A DNA stretch of 64,000 nucleotides from Diphasiastrum complanatum (Eukaryota > Streptophyta > Lycopodiopsida > Lycopodiales > Lycopodiaceae): NCBI GenBank assembly GCA_029204225.1, contig CM055113.1, positions 23,990,357 to 24,054,356 of the forward strand, read 5' to 3'. A program made the translations under genes and the position numbers. The notes beneath the pieces are model-generated. The model saw only the letters and a program-made list of their open reading frames with translations. It searched no databases and was not told the DNA's origin. Shown here piece by piece: positions 12,678 to 25,200 of this stretch (the stretch's first letter is position 1; every line of letters begins with the position of its first letter).

Positions 12678-13182
12678 ATATCCTTCAGATGTTATTTGTG
12701 AACCAACCTCTTAATTTGCTTAAAATATGTGAGGTTTATTTAAAGGAATCTTTTTATGTAACATTGTAGGGGAAGTTCTCTTGAATAAATTGTTGTGAGT
12801 TGCTTGATGCTAGTTGTTATATATCTACATATTATTTTATGTTGCAGTCAACATTCACTTTCCACGGCCACACTTACATCATATGCAGCACATCATGTAA
12901 GAGATATCAAAGATCCAGAGCACCCTTACACTTTGGAGCAACTCAATGTGGTGTCAGAAGATTCGATAGCAGTTGATGACAAAAGAAGCCATGTGCTGTT
13001 AGTTTTTACTCACCAAATAGTTTGCATGGGTTGAGAGTAGATAAATGTCAAATGTTTTATTACTTGATTCAATTCGTTAGCTTATTGCACACTGGGATAC
13101 TTCTAAGTGTTTCCAACTATATGATTTGTAATTCGCTTCTTCAAGATTTATAAGTCTAGGATATGAAATCGATCGATCGATC

Positions 13183-13239
<57 letters not shown>

Positions 13240-16200
13240 CCTCCATGCCTGCAGTTTCCTGTTGTCTAGTGAGTGGAGCTGCCTCCCTCTCTACTGCTGC
13301 TGCCTCCCACTCGCTTTTGCTGCGTGTGCATGAGGTAGGCATCCACAGCTGTTTGCCTGTAGTTCTGTGCAGCAAGCTGCATGATTGATGCAGCCTGTTC
13401 CTGCCCAGCAGCCCCCCGTTCTGTTGGATGGCCTGCGAAAGCAGGCACTGTTTCTTTGCACTCTTCTCCTGTGTGAAAAGGGGTTTCAGGCTGACTTCAA
13501 ATAGCTTCAGTTTGGAGATTGCAAAATTCTGACAACATTATGGATTTTCAAGAGATTGGAGCATTCTGAAGAGAAGTTTTGCCTCTAAACGCAGAAAAAG
13601 GAAGTTAATAGTGTTGTTGTCTACTTTGATGTTAGAGTATAAGATATTGGATGAAATCATATTCGAAGGAAGAGAATCAAGCAATCCAAGGCGGCCTGGA
13701 AATGCTGGAAGACAATCTCTAAACAAGTCCTACCCAAGAGGTGAGTGTCAAATGTTAAAATTAACTTTAATATCTTCAATTGGAGGTTTTGACTCACAAG
13801 GAATACACTATACATAAAGCTGAATCTAATTCTGTGAAACTGTAATGGTTTTTATGGAACAAGCGCACTGACCTTAGTGATATTGAGATATCATTTCATC
13901 TGGTGGAAATGTGGGAACATGGGGTCTTGAAAACTACCAAGGATTGAAACATATCAAGACCATTGAGTGTGGAATGAGAAAGGATAAAGAGCAAGGTTGT
14001 GGTGAAGTAGCATGCTATGCTCACAACTCCATTGAGGATGTGCTCATCTTGGTCAATGACTCAAAAAACCAGTCCAGTCCATTCAGTAGTATTCACATGA
14101 GAGGAAAAATACATACACTTGGCTGTCTGCCACTTTTCACCTATAGATGGTGATGATTGTTTTGTAGAAATCAGCCTTGACATGGCCAACTTAATTTGTG
14201 AGAGAGAAATATCATTTAATTGATGAACTGAGAGAGAGCAAGTCACTGCTATATAAAATGGAAACTGACCCTCTTTGACTTGAAGAATTTGCATCAACCA
14301 ATGCTCTTATCAAGAGGTTCGCCATAGCTGAATCTCTTTCACACTTATTGGTAAGGAGCTGTCAAAATCAGTTGGAAAGTTAATTTGATGCAATGAATTG
14401 CAATGACAGCCAATATAAGAAAGCTTCAGCTGCTCCTTGAGGAAATTGGTTTGGTTGGCTGTGGGTTAGCATCATTTAGCTTTTTGATTTTTTTAGGACG
14501 TGAAGGTTTGACTCTTGTCTTGAAATCTGACCATCACCTCCTTTTGTTGGTGCTAATTTGTTACAACTCCCATAGATCTCCGATAGCTTTGAAGGCTGAC
14601 ACACACCCCAAACAAGTGACGACACACCGTAACCGCCCATCTGTAGGGTCACCGCCGACCCACCCCTATGCACTAGAGTTATCGACACTGTCATGCCTGG
14701 TCAAGCCTACAACGATAACTAGCATCCCATACCACCAGCTATCACCCTCAGCTCTCCCTAGCATACATCTCCTGGCAATTGCACGTGCTCTCCATCCACC
14801 AACTCCTGAGTAGACTGAATGAATGGCAAAAGGGAAGGCTCACTTCTATATAGGCATAGCATAGTGGGTTCCCGCCGGTGACATGTGACCACCTAGGATG
14901 GTGACGTGTGGCACCCAAACATGTTGATATCGCCAGACCTGCATCTTGCCCCTTGCGAGGCTGTCACTTAAGGGCGTACTGTTATGGTACATAACATGAA
15001 TTTCATGACTTTAACCACCACTACAAAATGTGAAAATTTGCACATAAATATTAAATTTATGCCACTTATTTGAGGGAGGCTTTGACACAATTTTACCACG
15101 AGGACAAGGTGGCTGCTAAATATAAACGTAGAGGCATCATGCAAAGTGCCCAGAAGCTCTTTGTATACAACAAAGGGAAATATCAGTAAAAAGGTTGCTT
15201 CCCATAGAAGCCTTGGAATGATCGTGCTTGTAAAGAGGTTAGGAAAAGAATCAAACAACGTAGATAAGGAGGGCAGAAGATAAATACATTCTACTATAAT
15301 TTTAAAAGCTCCTAGAATGAGTGTGCTCTACATGGCCTCTTGACTGGATATAAGTGAGAAATTGTGAGATCATCATTCAAAAAACATGTGTACCTTAGAG
15401 ATGGTTCTGGTAGCACCATAATACCAGCATGCTCTCTTGGAGGTGAATTGGATTATCAAACATGAAGGTGCCTTGTCTTCGCCTTCATGATGTCTCTAAT
15501 CCATAAATAAAAATCTTAACCGTGGTAAAGCTAGTCTCTCCTCCACTAGCGAGTCCCTTGTAAATGGAATTTTGCACCCTTTGGATTGAGGGCTTCCTTT
15601 CTTTGACAAGAATTGCAAAAACATATCCATGATGAGTGCTTTCCTCTCGTTGTGTGTAGACAAGAATGATCTTTCCAACTACCTAACCATCTTGTGCGAA
15701 ACCTTTTTGGAAAAGAAACTTATTGGTCGATTGGAATCAATTGTTTGCAAGTCATTAGCCTAGTAAAATTTTGCAAAATAAATTCCATGGTGGACCATGT
15801 TAGAAATCCATACATCATAATATGGATGGACAGACTAGGATTCGAACCCAGGACCTCCCTAATACCGGATGGGATGCTCTACCACTGAGCTATCCGCCCT
15901 ACCAGATGGGATGCTCTACCACTGAGCTATCCGCCCCGTTTGATGGTTCTCTCTAGAGTGTGGATTGATATTCAAACAGACCATCCAGTTATTGTTAGAG
16001 CATTGAGGAGAGTAAAAAAATCAGCCAAAGCTTTTTTTTTAGTCTACTTTCGATGACATGGTGCCAAAAAATAGTTATGGGAGCCCATGGAAGAGATCTT
16101 GGTGCCAAAAGAATGTGACACATAGTGGAACAATTCTCTTATAAAGCGCCGACTTGAGTTTGCATCTGTAGGGAGTTCATGATGGAAATTTGTAGTAACA

Positions 16201-19200
16201 TTGGTATCAAGCAAGGTTGCCCTCTTTCCCACATATTGGAATCTATATTGATAAACCCAATGTATCATCAAGGCAAGGAGGAGATGCTAAACTTATGCAT
16301 TATGTAATTAGAGTTTAATTATATGCAAGTGTTGTCGTGTTTTTTTCCTATAGAACTCAAAGTCTTCAACAATATATTGATGCTCTCATTGTATGCCCAC
16401 CATCTGAACATCAACTTCATGACCCCAAGCATCTATAGAAGAAAAAAAATCTTTTGATAGCTTGATCCTGGGCAAGATAAGCTCACAAAGCTTCTTTTAA
16501 TTGGTTAGCTAATGTTTAAGTTGAAAGTTCATTTTTCACTAGTAACTAGCATTTAGTACAAGAGATAACGCATCCACAAATTATTGATGTTAAAAGACCA
16601 ACTTTTGGAAACTTGAGAAACTTACCAACTTTTAGCTATTTTCATCATATACCTCACATAAGATGGTACCATTGTTACTAGCTTATGGTAATCAACTCAT
16701 CACTAGTTACACAAACTCCAATGTTTGCTCATTTGCTAAAGTTTGCTTTATTTTTATGTGTTTGAGGGTACTCTCACCTTTATCCTTTAATTCGATAACT
16801 TTTTCCTCAATGTAACTTGATTCGACAAGTTTTTTGTCTCATGAAGGATTCCAACCTCTACATTACATCTCTTGCATTCTCTGTAGTATTGGTTTTTAGA
16901 AGCTAATGTTGGAGTTTTCCAACAATATTTGTAATATTTTCAATCCACCAATATTGTTTTCTCAAATATATGGTGTGTTTAGGGTCAAGATTGTTATGGA
17001 TCACATACTATGCTACTCTATCTTCAAGCCGTTTACGTAAATGAAGTGATTCCATATATGAATTGTAATGCTAAAAGGTTTAGATTTTGATACTTTGGCT
17101 CATTTGGCTCATCAATTTTTTTGAGGTAGTTATTATTATTTTTCATCATGTGAATTCACTTAAAAAGAGTTAATCAAATTGCAGGATAACATTCACACCA
17201 ACTGTGGAGCATTGTAGCATGGCAACACTCATTGGATTATGTATACGAGTGAAATTAATGCAAAGCCTTCCTCCACGTTTCAAGGTTCTACTCCAAATTT
17301 TGCAAAGAGGGTTATTTTTTATGCTATATTTCCACTTTTGATACGTGTTCATGTCAAACTCTATATTTGCTTTTGAATTTTGGTATATTCTTATATGTAG
17401 ATCGATATAAAAGTGTCACCAGGATCTCATGCCTCAGAAGTTGCAGGTACATGTTCACTTGATTGTTAACTTGGGTCTTACTTGTTTTTTCTCTATTCTT
17501 TGGTTCAAGATCGCATGTTTCAAGTGACTAAGGATACCATTTGCTAGTACATGTTACAAAATGTAGTCAAACTCAACATGGATTCTAGTTGCTTGATTTG
17601 AATACACACAGTATGAAACATCCATGGCTGGGGGCACTGTGGGAGAGCAGACCTGGTGGTCAATGGGAGTGCAGCATGTGGGGGGGCAGCAAATCCGGAC
17701 AGGTACACCGTCACATGGGCACTGTGGGGGAGCAGACCACGGACCCAATCGGAGTGCAGCATGTGGGGGAGCAATACATGGGGCAGGTACACCGTCACAT
17801 GGGCACTGTGGGGGAGCAGACCACGGACCCAATCGGAGTGCAGCATGTGGGGGAGCAATACATGGGGCAGGTACACCGTCACATGGGCACTGTGGAGGAG
17901 CAGACCATTGACCCAATCGGAGTGCAGCATGTGGGGGAGCAATACATGGGAGAGGTACAGTAGCACATGGGATCATCAACAAATGCAAATGGGGAAACAT
18001 GCTGTGGGGTTAAATAGGCACTCACGAGACAGTGAGAGAGCCAGTGAGAGGCTGTGAGAGAGAGGCTGTGAGAGGCATTGTGAGAGGCTGTGAGAGAGAG
18101 CCAGTGAGAGGCTGTGAGAGAGAGGCATTGTGAGAGGCTATGTCACAGACCGAGTGAGAAGCTGTGAGAAGGAGGCTGTGAGAGGGCCAGTGAGAGCCAT
18201 TGAGACTCTGTGAGAGGCTGTGAGAGCCATTTCGAGCAACAGGGTGTCGTGAGATGGCGGAGCGCATACCACCGAGGCTTGAGGGCGAAGCCAGGAGGAA
18301 GCTCCAGGAAGATGTCCGAAGGCACAACGAAAGGCATCGGAAGCAAGAGGCAGACATTGCAGAGATGCTGCGACAGGCTTGACAGAGAAATCCGGAGCCG
18401 GAGCACCCAGCCCGCGCTGTGCCCCCTGCCCCCGCTGTCGAGCTGGATTTGGATGAGCAGATCGGAATGAACTTCACACGGCGGCAACTCATCATGGTCA
18501 GGGAAAGGGCTGTTTGCCGTCGTGCTAACCAGGAGGCAGCACGGGCTAACCGGGAGGCAGAGCGAGATCGTTAGAACAATGCACCTGACGAGGGCGAGGA
18601 GTCAGTGGAGGATCCATAGGAATGTCTAGAATAGATAGGGTCTGGCCGTATGTGGCTGACTGTTGTTATGTAATTTTCGGCAGTAGATGTGGCAGCATTT
18701 AGTGTCTAACATAGTGTAAAGAACAGCCCCAGCCATATATGGAGGGAATACGTATTGTAATTTTGATACATCTGATGAATTAATGTACGATGTTTTTTTT
18801 GTGCAACGCGTGCCTGGTGGTGTATTGCAATGTAATGTATGTGTTAATGAAATGCTATAAAGGGGGTTGTATTTCTGTGTTGTGCATATGCTATCAATCT
18901 ATGCAGTTGAAACTAATTGTAATTACGCACATACCATTCGAAATAAAATTGAAAACAGAGCATAACAATTACAATTTGACAAATACAAAATGTGCAGCGA
19001 ATAAAGTACGTCCAACATAGAATATAGTATGGAAAATGGTCTGAATACAGTGTTCGACCATCTGGCCGCCAAACATGGAACATGATATCAAACTGCTGAA
19101 AATAAAATGACAGAGCTACAATCAATGCTCTGCCTCAAACTCAGATGAATGCTCCGGAGACAACTCAGGGCCCCGAGCTGACTCTCGCAACTGATATCTA

Positions 19201-22200
19201 TGCCTGTCTGGTACTGGTATGGCTGTGTATCCGAGGGGGAAGACTCGTTATCCTCATCCTCCCAATCTGCCTCCGCATCAGCCCCCAAGCAGGCTAAACC
19301 AACAACACCTGTTGCAGCTGGCTGTAATACTGCACCTCTACCAGCAACTGGAGCCCTGCGAGGTCGTCCTCTCTTCCCTGGCAGTTTCTGTGCCCTGCCT
19401 TTCTTGTTTGGTGCACCCTTGGGCCTTCCTGGCCTCTTGCGGACGAGGGGAGCCGTCAATGCCTACCTGGCTGGCTAGGCTGGGTCCAAGCTGCGGCCGG
19501 CTGGGATAGAGTAGCCAAAGATGGGTGTCCCTGTGCAGCTGATAGTGGAGGATAGGTCCGAGGAGTGTGTGCCCGTGGGCCTGCTGCTGGTGGAGGAACT
19601 GGATGTGGAGGGGCCGTCCCTACAGGAGGCAAGTACAACGGCGATAAGTACTGAAAGGGGCGTTGCGGTGGCCGGTACTAATACATCCTGGGTGCTGCCA
19701 AAGGAGGAGCCGGTGCCGTGGGTGCTGCCAATGGAGGAGGATGTGCTGTGGGTGCTGCCACTGGAGGAGTGTCTGTAGATGTGGGTGCTGCAAGAGAAGA
19801 TCTGGGCACAGATGGTGGCCTGCCATGGAGACGGGCTGCTGCAAAAGTGGATGGCGATGAAGGGGCTGCAGGCTCAACGGTATCGGCGACACTGGAGGTG
19901 CTGTGCGGCGCACATACACCCTCTGAGGAACTGGAGGAACTGCAGGCACCTCGTGTAGCTGCTCTGGCTGAGACTCTGTGTAGGGCATGCTGGCTAGAGA
20001 GGATGGGGGCGCCCTGACGCTCGGCATTTGTTGGGCCTTTGAATCCAAGTCTGCAATCAAGTCGTCCAGCTAGGCATCCGAATACAAATGCTCTGGGCTC
20101 TGGGACTCATCATGTGCACCATCCTCTGGATCATCCCGTGCCTCATCCTGTGCACCATGCGGACCCTGCATGGCCTCCCAATCGGTACAATCAAAGTCAT
20201 CTGGTGACTCCTCTGGTGTGCTGTCATAGAAATGCCTATGGCTCTGTGATGCATGCATCCAAGCAGCTGCGGAAGGTAAACTTAAATCACTTTGCCCCCT
20301 ATCAAGAGCCTCCTCCATCATATCAACATAAGAAGGTATGCCACTGGCCCCTTCTGTGTGCCCTGCCCGTCTCCCGGTATAATCTGTGGCATGTGTCCCA
20401 CCTCTACCACGTGATGCACCTGTGACCCCTGCTCTAGGCGTGTGCCCAACACCTGTATCATATGCCTCATCCCGCACTGATCTGGCAAACACAACCCGAA
20501 TGGGCTCATCCTCATCCTGATCATCCTCTGACACTGGCTTATCTGCCTCGTACAGTGGAGGCTCTCTGTGCTCAAGCCCGAGCTCTCTCTCTCTCATCTC
20601 GGCAAGCTCCCTCTCTCTCTCTGCCATCAACTGTGTGCCCAGGTCATCTGCAGGCATGGGATGGGTGCTGTCCGTAGGCAAGTCAACCTGGCGCTCCATA
20701 TCAGATATCTTCGTTTGCATGTCAGAGAGATAACTTTATCAAGAAATGAAACCAACATACCAGGAGTCAACCAAACTGCTATGGGAGAATAGCTTATCAC
20801 CTACAATTCGCTCGTAATGGTCGAAAGTCTCCTGGCGAGACGTGCGTTGGTGCTGCAGAACATCAACCGCTCCAACTGACTCATTGACAACCGGTTTCTT
20901 CTTCTCGTGTGAATGAGTGCCCATGTGCTCCAATTACGCTCACACATGGAGGCAGCACAGTCCTGTGGTACGTGCATTGAAATACTTCAGCACATTGTGG
21001 CACGGGTGGAACTTCAACGAAACACAGCAATGGAGGATAAAATGAGATGCATACCTGAGAAAGGACACGCAGTGCAAGACGCTGTGTAGATGGATATGTG
21101 CTACCGAACATGGTCCACCAGGTAATGGGTAGCTGCCTCCTCTCTGGATCCTGAGCAGCCGGGTGGTCGAATGTGCCCATGCCGAAACGAAATGCAGCGA
21201 GCTCCTCCATGAGCCTGATAGGATCCAAACCTATGTGTGGACCCACTCTGTGAATGTACTGAAGCCAATCGGCCTCGAGCTCCCTGTCTGCGATCTGTGT
21301 CGGAGAGAGGAAGAGGGGATGCAGTATGTGTGCAACGCTGTGGATGCTCCTGTGGAAGTAGTTCCACGGCGTCTCCTAGATGAACTTCAGCTCGGTCATC
21401 CTGTAGGTGAGAGGCATGTGGTTTAGGGCATTACGAAAAAACTTAACATTGACAGAAAAACAAACTAGCAAGTACTGAAAAGATAAAGGCCAATTACATT
21501 ACTGTACTGCTTACCTCTCTAGCTGCAAGATGGGCAGCTGCAGGAACTGTCCAATCCGGTCCATGAGCTCATATACCAGTCCAAGTGTCGACCCCTTGCT
21601 GTCAGCCATGCGGAGCACAATGTAGAGTGGTCGAAGCATTCCTGACAATGTCTGTGCATCCCTCCAGAACTGGTCTCCCCTCACCGTGGAAGAAAAGTGC
21701 TCCCCATCCTCAGTGCGCAGATGCAAAGCGTGTGGGGGATGGCTTACGGAGGTCCAGATGGCTAAACACCCGGAACATGGCAAGAACACGCTTCTTCCTG
21801 GTGACTGGGCCTCACGGACGATGGCTCTAACCTAGGGAAGTGCACCTATGTCCCCCATCAGAAGGTCTATGCCGTGCGCGACACAGGGGGTATGAACAAT
21901 GTGAGGGAACTCGGCCTCTAGCAGTACACCCATCTGAATGCAGTTCGTGGCATTGTCCGTCACCACCGTGACGACATGCTGTGGGCCTATGGACAGGATG
22001 GAAGACCTGATGACATCAAACATGACCTCTGCAGATATGACTCTCCCCCCCTTGCTGCAATCCACTGCCCTCAAAAACTATGTGCCCATGCAGCTGGAGA
22101 CCAATATGTTGAGGATCGGCCTCCTCCTGACATCAGTCCAGCCATCGGACATGATGCTGCAACCGTAAGTGGCCCAATGGCGACGCAGAGGCTCCATCTC

Positions 22201-25200
22201 TCTAGACAATGACTCGACCCTATCCCTCAGCATGTGTGTGCGGACAAGCTCTGAACTAGGGACTCTCTAGCTAGGGCTGACAGACTGTGCAAGGCGGAAG
22301 GCCCTTCTGAAGGGCTCAGAGTCAGTGATGGCAAATGGAAGGTTCAGCTCATAAATCAGACTGGCCACGGCCTGTGTGGCCTCTCTATCCATGTGCGGCT
22401 GATGCGCGCCGTGAATGCTCTGCTGCCTAAGAACTCTCCCAGCTGGGCGACGGGTAGTGGACCTCCAACACGGTGCACCGAACGTGACGGGAATGGATGA
22501 TGACGCGATAGGCTGGGCACTAGTGGATGCTTCAGCTGTAGACGTGGAATGGGGAGAGTGGGATGCACTTGCTGGGATGGGTGCAGCAGCGTAAGTGGGG
22601 TACACTGGTGGAGGGTGGACATCTGGCATGGGATACAAAAACTGCTGGGTAGGGAGGTCATCCGGATGTGAAGGGAGGGAGGAAGGGATCTCCTCAACAT
22701 CTTGGAAGGCCTCGTCACTGGCATTCGGGGCCTGCTTCTGCTCGGGAGGCGGAGAGTCCATGAGAAAGTCGTAAATTGGGGGAGTGCGAGCAACAGTAGG
22801 TGGTGGTGGAACCGCAGTGGCAACTGGCGGACGCGGTGGGATGGGATCCACCGGAATGGGTGCAGATGGGGGTGCGTGAGGCAGAACTGTCTGAGGGGGA
22901 TGCGGGGCAAAGGGACTGGACGAGGATGCACTCCCTCTCGTCGTGCGTGCTAGCCAAGCAGGCAACAACTCGGGGTCAACCACGTAAGGAGCGGTGCAAA
23001 ACCGAAGAACACCCTCCGAGTGGGCCGAGTAGGTGGCCTTTAAGGCGAGTGAGGGTGGCAACGAACTCGGCCAGGCAATATTGACAGCGCATGATTCTTG
23101 CACTGGACTTGTTGGACTTGTCGGGAACCCACCTGACAATGTCCACCTCGTCCCACAGATCGGCAAGGTTGGAATGCACCATCTCTGTAGAAGGGACTGG
23201 GGAAAGAAGGCAGAGATCTTTGTGGGTGCGATAGGAGTCAGAAGGCTTGAAAAAACCACAACAAAGGCCGAAATAGCAATAGCAGGGGCGGACGCGATCA
23301 GTGCAATGCGAAGACAGCCGGGAGGGCGCGGACAGTAGGGCGATGGGCATACAGCAGGGAGGGCGCGGACAGTAGGGCGACGGGCAGGGAGAGAGATGAA
23401 GCGAGGGGGGGGGGGATTAGGTTAAAAAAAAATATAATAATATATCAAATATTAAAAAATATTATATATTAAAAAATAATATATATTGTGGTAGCGCGGA
23501 TCAGTATGGATCCGCGGTACCACAGTGGATCCGCGGTACCGGGATCCGCGGATCCTGGTACCGCTGGATCTATGATATAGATACATATACATATAATATA
23601 ATATATTTATCATAGTTGCACAGAAACGCGTTTCTGGGCAAACACGTTTCTAGAAACGCGTTTTTCAGAAACACGTTTTTGGGACAGAAATGCAGAATTT
23701 TTTTTTTCAAAAACGCACGATAGATGGGGGGAGGGTGGTCTGTTGAAATAAATGCCTATTTTGCCCCTTAAGGCTTGTATACTTGTAACTTGTAAGTTGT
23801 GCATAAGACATGGGGGTAAAACATTTATGTACATAGTACACCCCACTTGTGCTAATTAGGCAAGTAAATCAAGTAGGTTAAGGACCCATGTGGGTTCTAG
23901 AGCTAGAATTAGCAAGACACCACCTCTATACATAACATGCTATATGCTATATGTAGCCCAAACTTTGGAGAGGTTTCCACGCCCTACTACACTTTGAATA
24001 TTCATTCATGTTGTGTGAGCTTTGAAGTCCTCTCTCTCTTGCTTTTGTGTTCTACTCCATAGCTGGTTTTCTGAAGCTTTCATAGTGTGCTTACTATGCT
24101 GTTATGATACTCCATAGCTAGGCCTTGGAATTTAACATGGTATCAGAGCAGGTTATGTTGCCTGTGGTGTGGTGAAAGCTTGGACCTGTTTTTGATCAGA
24201 TTCCTCCCATTCCTGGAGAGCAGCTTACCTTTGAGGAGGGAGCACTTTTTGTAGGGGCATTTGATCTCTGTGCTATCTGCATGGTTGGAGTACTGTTGGC
24301 AAGGGGAGTACAGGGAGCCAAAAAGTTTCTAATTTGAGACAAAAAATTTTGAGTCTTTTTGGACAGCCAGGACTGTAGGAGGGCGCTTTCTGCAGTGGGG
24401 ACTTCAGTGAAAGTTCTGAGTGGATCTTGGCAAGGGCTAGGACAGCCATACAGGGGGATTGTTTCAAATCCAGAAGCTGAGGGTTATTGAGCAAGTGGCT
24501 GCATACCCTAGTTGGGTGAAAACCCCAGTTTGCCTTTTGTGTTTTATTTCTATCCAGCTATGTCTAGTCTTGCAGAGAGCATGCTGAGTGAAGCCAGCCG
24601 GCTTGATGGCACTAACTTTAGCATATGGAAATTCAAGATCAAGAACATTCTTGAAGACAAAGAATGTTGGAAGCTTGTGACAGGTGAGGAGCCTGTTCCA
24701 ACATCTGAACTTGAACTTAAGGACTATATCAAGAGAGGGGAAAAGGCACACAAAATCATCAACATGTTAGTGAGGGATAATGTGATTCCTCTAATCAGGT
24801 CAGCCAAAGGGCCTGTGGATGGGAGATAGTTACTGATCATCTTACTAAGATTCAGGATATTAGATATTAGCTTTCTGTACTTGGAGAGTCTATTGCTGAC
24901 AAAGACTTGGTGCCAATAGTTCTGAATAGCTTGTCATATGCTTATCAGAACTTTGTGATGATTATATCAGTGAGAGAGAAGATCCCCACCTATGAAGAAG
25001 TCTATGGTCTCTTGTTACAGGAGGAGATGAGGAGAGTTAATCTCTCCAAGAGGGAAGATTTCCAGGAGCATGCCTTTGCTTCTAAGAAGAAGCAAAATCC
25101 AGCTAAGGATAAGGAGAAAGGTAAAGGCAAGAACAAAGGAACACCACAAACACTTGAGCAAGGAATGGAGAACTTGCAGATGTCAGAAGCACAACCCTCC

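Larger units (their letters stand above)
12998..17184 (+). other. AE7 intron 2 (4.2 kb), no nested gene recognised
   Basis: Holds a (CT)n microsatellite, a tRNA-like sequence and otherwise unassigned DNA. Between 13540 and 14150 there are gene-like stretches (for example a frame ending in KSYPRG before a GTGAGTG donor-like site at about 13741). None resembles a known protein or assembles into a reading frame. Confidence 0.6.
19119..23182 (-). pseudogene. hAT-family transposase pseudogene with AT-hook tail
   Basis: Domain order from the ATG at 23182: a BED zinc finger (CQYCLAEF...RLKGHL...C), a Pro/Ser-rich linker (about 23000-22400), then DUF659 (22200-21835: [38 protein letters not shown]). 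After a central region comes the hAT dimerisation domain ([36 protein letters not shown]). The C-terminus is long: an acidic/Ser region, Pro/Ala-rich repeats, two AT-hooks ([16 protein letters not shown]) and an acidic end. Probable introns are 21401-21514 and 20963-21054. At least six in-frame TAG codons and several frameshifts (near 23040, 21790-21720 and 19460) make it inactive. Confidence 0.85.

Noticed and set aside
13148-13375. Minus-strand frame with a long Arg-Glu repeat
   Set aside because: It is the (CT)n microsatellite translated; no flanking homology.
14403-14813. 136-codon plus-strand frame in AE7 intron 2
   Set aside because: No motif, no homologue that I recognise, and it is overlapped by an antisense frame; probably chance.
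15828-15899. Functional tRNA gene
   Set aside because: The anticodon arm does not form a 5-bp stem with a 7-nt loop, so it is reported as tRNA-like only.
17544-18057. Five overlapping frames of 95-148 codons on both strands
   Set aside because: All stay open only because the repeat unit is 84 bp; they cannot all be genes and none has a recognisable motif.
22356-22957. Additional frames overlapping the hAT linker on both strands
   Set aside because: They are shadows of the Pro/Ser-rich transposase linker, which has biased base composition.
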